Positions 45,826 to 55,953 of a stretch of 64,000 bases of DNA are shown here, piece by piece (within the stretch, counting starts at the first letter, position 1; every line of letters begins with the position of its first letter). A model generated the notes under the pieces. It had not been told where the DNA came from, searched no databases, and worked only from the letters and a program-made list of their open reading frames with translations. Source of the DNA: Thecamonas trahens ATCC 50062 (Eukaryota; Apusozoa; Apusomonadida; Apusomonadidae); NCBI RefSeq assembly GCF_000142905.1, contig NW_013657661.1, positions 423,752-487,751 on the forward strand. The letters run 5' to 3'. Position numbers and translations under genes: made by a program.

Positions 45826-48348
45826 TTACAGTGTGGACTGTCCGCGCAGCCAGGGATGGAGGGCGACGTCCGAGATGGTGAACCGGTGGGCCTCATTGAC
45901 GACAAGCATGTTGGACATGAGGTCGCGGAGGGCGGGTGACCACTTGGGCGGGAGGTAGTACGAGCCGGCGACGATGGCCTGCGGGGTCTCGAAAGGCATC
46001 TGGCCCTCCATCAAGAGGTAGAGGAGGACGCCGAGCGACCAGATGTCGGCGCGCTGGTCGTAGGGCGTGTGGAGGAAGCATGCCGGGGAGGCGTAGAACG
46101 GCGTGCCACACCACGACGAGAGGAGCTGGCCGGACTCGATGGTGGTGGCAAAGCCAAAGTCGACGAGTTTGACGTCGCCGGCCGAGTTGACCATGACGTT
46201 GTCGAGCTTGATGTCGCGGTGGACAATGTTGTTGCGGTGCAGATAGTGGATGGCCTGGACGATGGGGATGAGCAATCTACGGGCTTCGTCCTCGGTCAGG
46301 CCGGGCTCGAGTGGGTTGTCGTAGTGCCAAAGGTGGACGAGGTCCGAGCCGTCGATGTACTCCATGACGAGGTAGAGCCTTGTCTCGGTCTCGACCACGT
46401 CAAAGAGCTTGACAACGTTCTCATGGTCGCACACTTTGAGCAGGGCAATTTCGTTGTGGAGGCGGATGAGGTCGATCGAGTCGGGCTCGAGCTTGTCGGT
46501 CCGCACAATCTTGATGGCGCGGAGCTCACCGGTGGCCTTGACAGTGGCGAGGCGGACTTCGCCGGACGAGCCCTTGCCGAGCAGGCGCGAGAACGAGTAC
46601 TTGGCGAGCGCCGGGTGCGAGACCTCGATGGTCGCTTCCTCGCCTGCGGCACGCCAAACGTCGTTGGCGTCGGGCGGCGACGACGACGACGGCGACTCTC
46701 CGCCGGAGCGGACGTCGGCTGGATCGATCCAAGGTGTGAAAAAGGCGGAGAACATGCGGGTGGAGCGGTCGACCGAGGCTACGGAGCGGTCAGAGGCCTC
46801 GCCCCCGGCCGAGGCCAGCGAGTCGACGTGCGAGTCGGCCGAGCTCGAGCTCGAGCGGACGAGCTCAAGCGGAAAGTAGTCGTCGATGGTGAGGCAGACA
46901 ACAAACTCGGAGCCGTCCTTGTGATACGAGACGAGCCGGCGCGAGCCGAGCTTGAGTCGTTGCATCTCCGACTCAAACTCGGCGAGACTCTTGGCCATGG
47001 CCTCGAAGCTTGCAGTCGACATCTCGTACGACCGCATGTCGCCGAGGAGTTTGGAGACGTGGTGGCCGACGAGCTCGCGTGACTCGTAGCCGTACATGAG
47101 TCGGAACGAGGGGGTGACCGACTTGATTATGCCCGACGAGTCAAAAGTCATCATACACTCCATGTCTTCGACACGGTCAATGAGAGCCTCAAACCGCTGG
47201 CCGTCATCGGTCCGCAGCTCCTTGACACGGAGCGAGATGGGGAAGAGCAGACCGTTCTTGTGGAGACCGGGGACGTGGCGGACTTTGTCGAGCACTTTCT
47301 TGACGCCGGTCTCGATGTAGGAGGTCAGGAAACCGTCGTGGGCCGACGAGTACGGCTCGGGCATGAGCTTCTTGACGTTGAAGCCCTCAAGCTCGAGCTT
47401 GGAGTAGCCAAAGATGTCGGTCATCGAGTTGTTGACGTAGGTGATGATACCCGAGGTGTCGATGACGGTGTGGCCCGTCGGCGTGTCGTCATGCTCGACA
47501 AGCGCCACATACAGCGGGGCGCCCTCTGTGGTTGTCAGCTCGGTGACATGCAGCAGCATGTTGAACGTGTGGCCCTTGAGGTGCAGACCCTCGACCCGGC
47601 GAGTGATGCCAATGGCTCGGTTCGCGCCGCGCTCTTCGTGGCGACGGATAAAAGTGTGGTGCTGCTCGGCAAAATGCACCGGCATCAACACCTCGAGCCG
47701 CTCGCCTGCAAGCTCGTCCGACTTCCAGCCAAACATCCGCGCCGCGTACGGGTTCGCCGACCGGATGATCGAGTCGGACGTGGCAGTGATGACGCCCTGG
47801 AAGCCTTGCTGGATGGTCATGGTCTTGGAGATGCTCATGGCTGCCGCGCGCGACTTGGCCACCCGCCGTGAGACCGAGTTGTGCGACTTTTTCTTCTTGT
47901 GATGCCGGCGGCGCGACCGCTGCTTGCTCGCACCAGCGGCACACGCAGCTCCAGCCTCGGGCTCAAGCGGCGGCGAGACGGGCATGCCACCATGCCCAGC
48001 CACCGGGCACCCGCCACTACTGGCAGCGGTGGCTGACGCCGGAGCTGCGGTGGCACGACCACTGTAGCCACCAGAGTCATTGCCCTTGGACCGCTTCACG
48101 TCTTCCGAGTGGATGCTAGCGATGGTGTCTTCGGACGGGGCACGCTTTGCCGGGCACACCGATGATGATGAGGGTGAGCTGGTGCCGGCTGTACCGACCG
48201 AGCCCATGGTGACCGGCGAGGTCGAGTTTGGCGAGGCAACGCTCGAGCCGATCTGTGGCGTCTGTCCCGAGACAGACATCGAGCACTGACCCGATGCGGA
48301 GATCGATGACGACCTCGAGTAGTACGGCGTCTGAGCCCTCCCGGCCAT
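45826..48348 (-). CDS. PAS-domain serine/threonine kinase with three PAS domains
   Basis: The 840-aa protein starts MAGRAQTPYYS. After a Ser-rich N-terminus and a basic cluster (RSRRRHHKKKK, about 150), three PAS domains start near residues 180, 290 and 395 (NPYAARMFGWKSDELAG; VNNSMTDIFGYSKLELEG; FRLMYGYESRELVG). The kinase domain (about 580-838) has GKGSSGEV, AIKI, HRDIKLDN, DFGF and a GTPFYASPA activation segment, so it looks catalytically intact. It resembles the CAMK/AMPK branch and PAS kinase (PASK), which senses metabolic state. The second PAS has the PEPYSSAHDGFL wording common in redox or gas sensors; no ligand residues can be confirmed. A 24-C run lies upstream (48528-48551). Confidence 0.88.
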   Translation of the reverse strand: MAGRAQTPYYSRSSSISASGQCSMSVSGQTPQIGSSVASPNSTSPVTMGSVGTAGTSSPSSSSVCPAKRAPSEDTIASIHSEDVKRSKGNDSGGYSGRATAAPASATAASSGGCPVAGHGGMPVSPPLEPEAGAACAAGASKQRSRRRHHKKKKSHNSVSRRVAKSRAAAMSISKTMTIQQGFQGVITATSDSIIRSANPYAARMFGWKSDELAGERLEVLMPVHFAEQHHTFIRRHEERGANRAIGITRRVEGLHLKGHTFNMLLHVTELTTTEGAPLYVALVEHDDTPTGHTVIDTSGIITYVNNSMTDIFGYSKLELEGFNVKKLMPEPYSSAHDGFLTSYIETGVKKVLDKVRHVPGLHKNGLLFPISLRVKELRTDDGQRFEALIDRVEDMECMMTFDSSGIIKSVTPSFRLMYGYESRELVGHHVSKLLGDMRSYEMSTASFEAMAKSLAEFESEMQRLKLGSRRLVSYHKDGSEFVVCLTIDDYFPLELVRSSSSSADSHVDSLASAGGEASDRSVASVDRSTRMFSAFFTPWIDPADVRSGGESPSSSSPPDANDVWRAAGEEATIEVSHPALAKYSFSRLLGKGSSGEVRLATVKATGELRAIKIVRTDKLEPDSIDLIRLHNEIALLKVCDHENVVKLFDVVETETRLYLVMEYIDGSDLVHLWHYDNPLEPGLTEDEARRLLIPIVQAIHYLHRNNIVHRDIKLDNVMVNSAGDVKLVDFGFATTIESGQLLSSWCGTPFYASPACFLHTPYDQRADIWSLGVLLYLLMEGQMPFETPQAIVAGSYYLPPKWSPALRDLMSNMLVVNEAHRFTISDVALHPWLRGQSTL

Positions 48349-49354
48349 GATCACCAGATCATTCTCCGGGACTTGGACCGGTTGACTGGCACCTTTTGCG
48401 GGACGCTGCGCCCTGGCAGCTTTTTTTGAATGATGTTGCCCTAGTGATCGGTGTCCCCCGCACGACACGACGAGAGCAGGGAGTGCGTGAGTCTGGAAGG
48501 TCTCTCTGGCACCTCTGCTGCCACTGTCCCCCCCCCCCCCCCCCCCCCCCCTTCCTTTCGCTGTCACGGTCGGGAGCGGGTGGGTGGGGAGGGGTAGCAG
48601 GAGCGTGGGGGGAGGGCACGACGCTGTGAACGTGTCCTGCCCGCTGGCAGGGAACACGTCAGAGGAAGCAACAAGCGTAGCGCATGACGTACCCATTACA
48701 GCGTGAAGGACGGGAAGACGGTGCAAGAAGTAGAAGGGGTGGGGTGGAGGTGGCGAGGGTGGTGGTTGGAGGGGAGAGGGAGGGGAAGTGCGGTGTGGGT
48801 GAGGTGAGGTGGTGCGTCGAGGGGGACGAAGCGGAGGGGGACGGGTGGACGGAGGGTGGTGGGAGGCGTGACCAGATCCATGCTTCGACAACGTCGCAAA
48901 TGATCAACCTGGTCAGTATGGGCAAACGATTAAGGGAACGAAAAACAATAGTGAAATTTCCCCAGGGAGGGGGTTGTTGATGCGATGGGCGCAGGATTAG
49001 CACGCTAAAGTCGCATCAGTGCAGGGGAGGGAGAGGTGCAGATAGGGACTTGGAGTATGCTGTGCGTATTGTGTGTGGGGTGATTGGGAGAAGATAGAGG
49101 GCTTGCTTGGGAGGATGTAGTGATACTGGTGATGGATGAGCGCATTGTTCAGGAATAATTCCCCGCCATCGGCAATGCTCTGGTCATTGTCTCGCCTTTG
49201 ATTGATCCCACCAAACGGCATATCGTCCTTAATTGGTGCCGCTTCAGTTTGGATGGGCTGTCAACACGCTGCGATGACTGCCGGCGGCTGGCGGCTGGCG
49301 GCTAGAGGCTGGTGCTTCGAGGCACCGGTCGCGTGTGGGAGAGGCAGAAACGAC
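48349..49354. other. divergent spacer between kinase and GPATCH1-like genes
   Basis: This 1006-bp region contains the 24-C run (48528-48551), a G-rich stretch (48720-48860) and an AT-richer stretch (48890-49220). Open frames exist on both strands but show no domain or codon signal. I see no gene. Promoters for both flanking genes must lie here. Confidence 0.6.
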
Positions 49355-50962
49355 ATGGCTGACGACGGGGCGCCGTTTCTTGGAACCCGGCTGCGGAGTG
49401 CAGGCAGCAGGGTGCTGGGCAAGGGCAAGGGCTGGGGGAAGAAGCGTGGCCAGGCGTCGAGCTCGACCTTTGTCCCGCTGAGTTACTCGTCGTCGCGGGG
49501 CAACAAGGCGCCACGGATCCAGCTCGGGCTCAACGATCTGATGGACGAGGAGGACAAGCTGCATGAAGTGATGAAGAGCCAGGCTCGGGCGGCGGGGGTG
49601 CGGAAGCGAGTGCTGGGCGGAGAGAGTGTCGGGCAGGCGGGGAACGGACTGGATCGGACGGACGCACGGGGCGCGCATGGAGTCGGCTACACGGCTGATG
49701 GCACAAGCGCGAGCGGCGACGATCCGCTTGTACTCTTGCGGCGGCATCAAGGCCCGAGTCTTCCAGCTGGGCTTGTCCGCGAGAGTGCCACGGGCGGAGG
49801 GTCTGCGGCGATCGAGCTACCGGCGGGGACGCCGCTAGCGCCTCCGGCACCGGCGGGCTATGTCCCGCGCCATGTGTTTGCCGCTGATGGCGCCGTGGCT
49901 GGTAGCTGTGCGAGGAATGAGGTGCGGCCGTCAGCGCCGCAGCTCGTGGTGGAACGGGCATCGGGCGAGCACGCACCGTTTGCGGCACAGCCTGCGGTGC
50001 AGGCACGGTATGAGGCGTGGAGGGCAGGCGGCGAGGCGGCGGTCACGTTTCCACCAAGCTATACCCGGCACGACATCCGGCACGAGCTGGCGCAGTTTGT
50101 GGGCGCGGAGTCGTTCTTTACCCCGCTGGCAATGCCGGTGGCATCTCGGTTTGCGCGAGCAAGCGGGCCGGGCGACGCGGCGCCTGCGCGGGGTGGCACC
50201 AGGCGCGGGCGCCGGATCGAGACCTGGACGCCGCACCCGCTGCTGCTGAAACGGTGCGGCTTCCCGCGCGACAAGGACGCGCCGCGGATGGACAAGAGTG
50301 CTGCGAAGGCGTTGTCACGACTTGGGACCCACGCGGCGTCTGACACAAGCGTGTCGCTAGCCGATCTCACCGGGGTCGCGGGCGTCGAGAGAGAGGAGCC
50401 ACAGGGAGTTGCCCACGTGCCTGAGCCCGAGCCTGAGCTGCTCGCCGCTGCCGATCCGGTGCTCCTTGCCGCGGTCTTTGCTGGCGAAGCCGCTGACGCT
50501 GCAAGCGCAGCAGTACTCTCGGCAACCGCGGCTGCCGCCGATCTCGAGCTGGACGCAATTTGCGTGGCGCTCCCACCGGTGCAGCGGGTGGCGGTCGGCG
50601 AGGCGGCCGAGGAGAGCAGCGAGTGGAAGCGGCAGAAGGGGCTGTCCGAGGCGAACATGGATGGCGAGGATGCGAGGTCGACCACAAGTGGCAGCGCGAG
50701 CGGGTGCGAGAGTAGCAGTGGCGGACGGCGGGAGCGGAAGCGGCGGGAGCGACGACGAGAGCGGCATTCTGGGCGTCGGCGTCGGAGGCGGCGGTCATCC
50801 GACGAGCGGGGATCGCGGCGGCGGCGGCACGAGCACAGCAGCCGTCGTCATCACTCCCGCCACCGATCCCGTCACCGCACCCGCCACTCCCGCCATCGAG
50901 GCGGCAGCTGCAGCGGGAGTGCAAGTCGGAGTGGAAGTCGTCAGAGGCGGCATCGACGCTGA
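49355..50962 (+). CDS. GPATCH1/TOUGH-like spliceosome-associated protein lacking a clear G-patch
   Basis: The 535-aa protein starts MADDGAPFLGTRL. Family wording includes STFVPLSYSSSRG followed by LNDLMDEEDK (GPATCH1 STFVSSR...FMDEEDL), a mid-region AMPVASRFARAS, and RRIETWTPHPLLLKRCGFP (matching the WRP..LLCKRF segment). The C-terminus is an Arg/His/Ser-rich RS-like domain. GPATCH1 proteins join spliceosome and DEAH-helicase complexes. I cannot find the Gly-rich G-patch, and the protein is about half the family length. It could be a divergent or secondarily reduced member. The 3' end is 20 bp from the next, oppositely oriented stop. Confidence 0.62.
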   Translation: MADDGAPFLGTRLRSAGSRVLGKGKGWGKKRGQASSSTFVPLSYSSSRGNKAPRIQLGLNDLMDEEDKLHEVMKSQARAAGVRKRVLGGESVGQAGNGLDRTDARGAHGVGYTADGTSASGDDPLVLLRRHQGPSLPAGLVRESATGGGSAAIELPAGTPLAPPAPAGYVPRHVFAADGAVAGSCARNEVRPSAPQLVVERASGEHAPFAAQPAVQARYEAWRAGGEAAVTFPPSYTRHDIRHELAQFVGAESFFTPLAMPVASRFARASGPGDAAPARGGTRRGRRIETWTPHPLLLKRCGFPRDKDAPRMDKSAAKALSRLGTHAASDTSVSLADLTGVAGVEREEPQGVAHVPEPEPELLAAADPVLLAAVFAGEAADAASAAVLSATAAAADLELDAICVALPPVQRVAVGEAAEESSEWKRQKGLSEANMDGEDARSTTSGSASGCESSSGGRRERKRRERRRERHSGRRRRRRRSSDERGSRRRRHEHSSRRHHSRHRSRHRTRHSRHRGGSCSGSASRSGSRQRRHRR

Positions 50963-50982
50963 CGGGCTGAGTTTCAAAGCGC

Positions 50983-53159
50983 TCACCAGATTGGAGAGAT
51001 GTCTGGGAGGCTGTGGCGGAGCACCCAGGCGCGAAGTGACCACCCGTAGCCCGAAGCAGCGGCGCCGACAAATGCGGATGCGGCGGCGAGAGCGGCGACG
51101 GCGAGCGGAGGGTGAGCGAGGACGGCGAGAGCGGCGTTGATGGCGGCAAACGAGCCCGAGTTGAGGCCGACGACAACGAGGTTGGTGGTGTTAAAGTACC
51201 GGACGCCGCGGTAGCCAAAGCCGGAGACGAGAAAGGCAAAGTGGAAGATGACGCCGTAGCCGCCGGCATGGGCCTCGGCGGCGCCAAAGTCACAGGGCGT
51301 GGCGAGCGCGGCGTTGATGAACGCGACGACACAAAAGAGCGCGAGGAGCGCATAGAGAAGCGCAAGACCGACGCCGCGGCGGCGCACAACGGCAGCTGCC
51401 GGCACAGGAGCCGCATCCAGCATGGCCTGGCCCTCGTCCTCGGTGTAGGTTGTTGGGGTGTTTGCGGCCGGAAGCGCAATGGCGAGCGCCGACAACGGAT
51501 CCGGGCCAGGCGGCGCGTCCGAGTCCGAGCTCGAGTAGTCGAGAAGAGCGACGAGAGCCTCGCGCTCGCGAGCTGGCTGGTCCGATGCCGGCGAGAGGTC
51601 AAGGAAGAAGAAGGCGAGACCAAGACCGGCAGCAAGAGCACCGCGGAGGGCGACAAAGGCGGTGGCGAAGCGGAACCAGAGCTCGCTGCGAGTCGGCCAC
51701 GAGATAAGCATGGATGTCGCTTGCGAGATCGAGACCAGCGCAAGAAGCCCAGCGAGGCAGTAGTGCAGCCGGCGACGGTTGGCAAAGACGCTCTGCGACT
51801 CGGCAATCTTGAAGAACTGCAGGTGGTAGAGGGCGACGGCATGGATGGCAAAGTTGAGGGCGAGGGCGAGGCCCTGCGGGGCTGCCCCAGCTCGAGCGCC
51901 AGCAAGAACAATGGCGATGCACTCGCCCTGCCATAGGCCGAAAAGCAAGGTTGCGGCCAAGCCCGCCAGCGCGGTGCGCCATGCAGGGCGATGGAGCTTG
52001 GCAGATGCCAGCGCGCGTGCCATTGTCAGCAGTGACCGCCCGCGGACAACGTCAGTGCCAGGCCCGACGACGGTGTGCGGGACAGATGCCTGAGTAAAGC
52101 GGCAGATAACGGCGGCACGGAGGGCAACACATCGCCAGGTGGCGACGGCGTTAATAACAACTCGCAGGCCGAGTGCACATGCGTTGAGAGCTAATACTCG
52201 GTCACAGCGGGAAGGAGTGGCGACGGCAGCATGGACAGTTGCGGCAAGCTGGACGGCGTAGTAGGCGGTAAAGAGCCCGTTGGCAAAGCTAAAGACCTGC
52301 AGCAGTGCGGGCCGTAGCGCGGTGACAGCGTGGCAGCCTTGCGAGAGGACGATGGCCTTGTGGATGGCGCCGTTGTAGCCCTCGACTAGAGCACGGAGCG
52401 CGAGCTCAAAGGCCCAGGGTGAGGAAGCAGCCGATGCGAGCGCCATTGCCGAGGCTGGGCCGACGATGCGGGCCACAAGCGGAGTGGCGAGAATCTCGAC
52501 GACGTACCATGCGGACTGCAGACCGACCGCCAGGCGGGCCTGGCGCGCAAGAGCAAGTAGCTGCGGCGGGGCAGTCTGTAGGGCGGAAGCAACCGCAAGA
52601 TCGCGCTCCGACTCGTGGTCGGGCGGGCTGATGACGTTGCGGATGCGGAGAGCTTGGGTGAGGCATGTAGTGGCGAGGCTCACATGCGCCACAGTTACAA
52701 AGAGCGCCGGCAGCCAGCCGGGGCAACCGTAAGCAAAGGGGCCGATGAGCAGGTCTGCGAGCGAGGCCCATGCAGCAGCAGTGACAAACGCGTGGCCAAC
52801 TACCTGCATCCACCAGTAGTGCAGCCGTCGCGAGTGGTAAAACAGCGATGCGACGCCGACAACAAAGACAGCATGCATGGCATTGACGTAAACAAGGACG
52901 TCAAGATGAAAGAAAGCAAAGAGCGACGGAATGGGAGACATAGGCGATGGCGATGGCGATGGCGATGGCGTTGAGGGCGGGAAGAACATCCTTGGTGCCG
53001 CCAGTAGCACACAATGGATGATAAACGAGAGAGTGACAAGAAAGTTCCATCGGAGAAAGGCCATCGACTGGCGCGAGGCTTGTGAGAGCTGTCGCGCGGT
53101 GAACGCAGCAATGGCGGGATCGGTGGCGGCGTCGTTGGTGATGGCGGCGGCGGCGTCGT

Positions 53160-53192
<33 letters not shown>

Positions 53193-53349
53193 TGGCGGTG
53201 GCGGTGGCGCGGCGGCGCTTAGCCTGGACCGAGTCGTAGATAGCAAAGGTGAAGAAGGCGGTGGCGGCGGCAGTGGCGTAGGGCACGAGCAGGTAGACCC
53301 AGCCCCACCATGGTGTTGGAGATGCTCCGAGGACGGTAGGTCCGTCCAT
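50983..53349 (-). CDS. polytopic membrane protein, family unknown
   Basis: The 788-aa protein has at least a dozen hydrophobic segments, starting with VYLLVPYATAAATAFFTFAI and continuing to the C-terminus. An Ala/Thr-rich loop (about 45-80) and a Ser/Pro loop (about 125-140) interrupt the N-terminal half, and an acidic Ser/Asp loop (about 620-665) interrupts the C-terminal half. There are no transporter signature motifs, Cys-rich modules or signal peptide. Two halves with similar hydropathy suggest an internal duplication. It is tail-to-tail with the GPATCH1-like gene. A long membrane protein of protist-specific type is the safest reading. Confidence 0.6.
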
Positions 53350-53520
53350 GGGTGGTTGTGAGGGCGGGAGAGGGGGGGGACGGGGGAGGGGGGGGGGGCG
53401 ACAGGTGGCAGGGGTCTGTGTCTGGGGAGGGAGGGAGGGAAGAGGCGGGGGAGGGGGATGTAGCCATGGGTGTAATTACAATCATGGGTAATGTTGCTGG
53501 CCAGGCGGGATAGATGATGG

Positions 53521-54909
53521 TCATTGGGTGGTCGAGCTGAACGATGCCGAGGATGATGATGCTGATGAGAGCGACGACAACGAGAACGATCGGGCAGAGG
53601 CGGGTGGTGGGCAAGGGGAGGGCGGGAGGGCAAGGGCAAGACTGGCGTATGAGATGGATCGCCAGGTGGCTGAGCTCGGGACTGGAACACCGTCGGTGCA
53701 AGTGCTCGAGGTCGAGTCGAGAAAGGTGGCAAAGGAGGAGGCGCAAAGATCGCCAACGGTGCCGAGATCACGGTGGAAGAGGATGGAGGCGATAGCAGGT
53801 GCGTATCGGGGGTGGACAAGGACGACAGTGCCGGCCGAGTCAGGGTGAACGGTGGCGGCGGCAAGGCCTTTGCGGGCGCGAGAGAGGTCGGCGACGAGAA
53901 AGAGTGCCGATGGAAGAAAGGGCAGCGAACGCTCGTGCCACAGGATGGGCGCTGCTGTCGGTGCGGGAGAGGCCGGCACCGACGTTGCTACGGTCGCCCA
54001 CCAGGCGGCAAATACAGTGGCGCAGCAGATGAGGGTGAGGGCGGCAACTGCCACGATGAGGATGACTAGACGAGACCGGGTCTCGCTGTTGGACGACGAG
54101 TACTCGGCAAGGACCTCGGCAGAGGGCGGCGGCGGGAGAGAGTCGACCTGCGCAGCGATGGCGTAGTCGACGGCGGCGGGAGTAAGCGGACGGATGCGAA
54201 TAAAGACGGTGCTGGGCCAGCGGAGGCCGGCGAGATGGCTTGCGGTGAGCTGAAGGCGTGACGTCGAGGCGTTGAACAGTGCCGTCGACGGCGCCACATC
54301 ATACGAGGCAAGCATGTCTGCGGCCAAGTCAAGAGTGGAGAGAGCAAGATCGAGCGCAATCAGATTGGACGGCAGGTTGACAACCCAGATGTGATCGCGG
54401 GATTGCTGCCGAGTCGCTGACTCGGCAGGGAGTGTGTCGTTGACCATCGAGCCGTGGGCGAGGCTCCGCAGCTGGACGCAGGCGGGTGGGGTGGCAGCCC
54501 ATGCCGGGCATGATCGGTACCATCGCGGGCGGGCGCCACGGTCGGGCGGAGCGACTTCGCGGCAGAGGCCGTCGATGGAGCACATGCCACAGCCATTCTC
54601 GGCAGTACACGCGTGGCAGTCGTTCCTGAACGCCGAGCAGTGGCGCTCACAAGACGAGTAGCTCCATGATCGATGCGGGCAGCGCGGGTAGCCTGCGGCC
54701 GGGCCATCAGCGGTTCCATTGTAGCATGCACCAGACACAGCACAGTAGCCACATCCAGCGGTAGCCACACACATGCCACATCGGTTGGCAAAGGCGAAGC
54801 ACTGGTCTTGGCTGTGGGTGGGGTGGACGAGGAGTGTGAGCAGGAGAAGAGAGTGGATCAGCAGAAGTGGCCGTTGTTGCCGTAGTCGTGTGGCGGCGGA
54901 TGTGGGCAT
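53521..54909 (-). CDS. type I membrane protein with PSI-like Cys-rich domains
   Basis: The 462-aa protein has a signal peptide (1-34: Arg-rich then LLLIHSLLLLTLLVHPTHS). Two PSI/plexin-like Cys-rich modules follow (CFAFANRCGMCVATAGCGYC at about 37; CSAFRNDCHACTAENGCGMC at about 90), then a beta-rich ectodomain with possible N-glycosylation sites (NGT, NDT, NAS). There is one transmembrane helix at about 285-312 (RLVILIVAVAALTLICCATV) and a cytoplasmic region ending in poly-Ser. PSI modules orient ligand-binding domains in plexins, semaphorins and attractins. No kinase or other enzyme domain is seen. It lies 171 bp downstream of the polytopic membrane gene on the same strand. Confidence 0.65.
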   Translation of the reverse strand: MPTSAATRLRQQRPLLLIHSLLLLTLLVHPTHSQDQCFAFANRCGMCVATAGCGYCAVSGACYNGTADGPAAGYPRCPHRSWSYSSCERHCSAFRNDCHACTAENGCGMCSIDGLCREVAPPDRGARPRWYRSCPAWAATPPACVQLRSLAHGSMVNDTLPAESATRQQSRDHIWVVNLPSNLIALDLALSTLDLAADMLASYDVAPSTALFNASTSRLQLTASHLAGLRWPSTVFIRIRPLTPAAVDYAIAAQVDSLPPPPSAEVLAEYSSSNSETRSRLVILIVAVAALTLICCATVFAAWWATVATSVPASPAPTAAPILWHERSLPFLPSALFLVADLSRARKGLAAATVHPDSAGTVVLVHPRYAPAIASILFHRDLGTVGDLCASSFATFLDSTSSTCTDGVPVPSSATWRSISYASLALALPPSPCPPPASARSFSLSSLSSASSSSASFSSTTQ

Positions 54910-55004
54910 GGAGGTGGGTGGGGAGGAGGGGGTGGGGGTGGGGGTGGGAGGTGGGAGGTGGGAGGTGAGGAGATCAGTGGGTGGTGGTTGGTGGGTAGCG
55001 CGGG

Positions 55005-55085
55005 TGGCGGGTGGCCGGGTGGCCGGGTGGCCGGGTGGCCAGGTGGCCGGGTGGCGGGTGGCGGGTGGCGGGTGGCGGGTGGCGG
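55005..55085 (+). repeat. GGGTGGCC / GGGTGGC tandem array
   Basis: About five GGCCGGGTGG decamers pass into about five GGGTGGC heptamers. The array is G-rich on the plus strand and lies about 100-180 bp upstream of the minus-strand start at 54909. Confidence 0.85.
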
Positions 55086-55462
55086 GTTACGAACGAGCGA
55101 ACGAGCGAACGAACGAGTGTGAGACAGCGAGCGAACGAACAGATGAGGGAATAGCCGACGGAATCGTGCAACACCCGTCTCTGTCCATTTCGCAGACCGG
55201 GTTACCTGCGGGAGTGTCTCACACTCTCAGCAGAGGGAACCCTCGTCATCCACACTGCCCAACGTGGAGAGAGGGACTGCCCATGGACAAGTAGCTAGGT
55301 ACGCACTATGTCTCCATCACTAGCACTCTGCTGCGTGGTGTCTATCCCCCTCCCCCCCCCCCCCCCCCCCTTACTTCCGCGATGCTGGCGGCGAGGGATT
55401 ATGGCATTGTGAACATTTTTTATTTGTTTGCGCTTTGTCTTGTCCATTCTTCCGCGCCCTCT

Positions 55463-55502
<40 letters not shown>

Positions 55503-55791
55503 ACCCAGCCCCTTCCTGGCCCATCAATGGCCAGGGGGGACTCATTTGCACTCGGGTGCGATGCTATAGCAAACTCCTATCCCGTGGGTTTTGGGCGTGT
55601 GCAGTCCCTGGTTCTGCGCGTGTTTACCGACCTCCGGACATCTCCTCTTGTCCCTCTCCTCTTGTCCCTCTCCCCCTCTCCCCCCCCCCCTCCTTTCCCT
55701 TCCCTCTCCCACTCACGTATGTGATACAGATCTTCGCTGATCAGCCTCTTGCTCCGCTAAAGCCTTGGATGTTGTCGTCACCTGCCGCAGT

Positions 55792-55873
55792 ACGCACATG
55801 GTCGCGTCAGGGGACTGCTGCTGTCCATCACATCCCGGCTGATGGACAGCACCACAGCCTGCACCATGTGCGT
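55792..55873. other. nested inverted repeat (possible structured RNA or mobile-element relic)
   Basis: The outer arms are ACGCACATGGT (55792-55802) and ACCATGTGCGT (55863-55873). CAGG (55808-55811) can pair with CCTG (55858-55861). The inner arms are TGCTGTCCATCA (55819-55830) and TGATGGACAGCA (55840-55851), with a 9-nt loop. All listed stems are perfect. A second TGATGGACTGCACCAC copy follows at about 55910, so a local duplication is also present. Confidence 0.6.
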
Positions 55874-55953
55874 GCGCTGGGAGAGTGCTGCCGTGTATCG
55901 CACGCCACGTGATGGACTGCACCACTCGCCAGTCGGGCAAGCTCTGCCCTCAT

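Larger units (their letters stand above)
54910..55953. other. repeat-rich spacer with a nested inverted repeat
   Basis: This 1044-bp region has a GGGTGGCC/GGGTGGC array (about 55005-55085), a GAACGAGC array (about 55090-55120), a 19-C run (55352-55370), a (CT)n repeat (about 55464-55497) and C-rich tracts to 55700. At 55792-55873 it has a nested inverted repeat. No protein gene is supported. It separates two minus-strand genes, so it holds the promoter of the PSI gene and the 3' flank of the RlaP-like gene. Confidence 0.65.

Noticed and set aside
48349..48891. N-terminal extension of the PAS kinase
   Set aside because: The frame is open, but it crosses a 24-C run and Pro/His-rich spacer; the start at 48348 gives a coherent protein.
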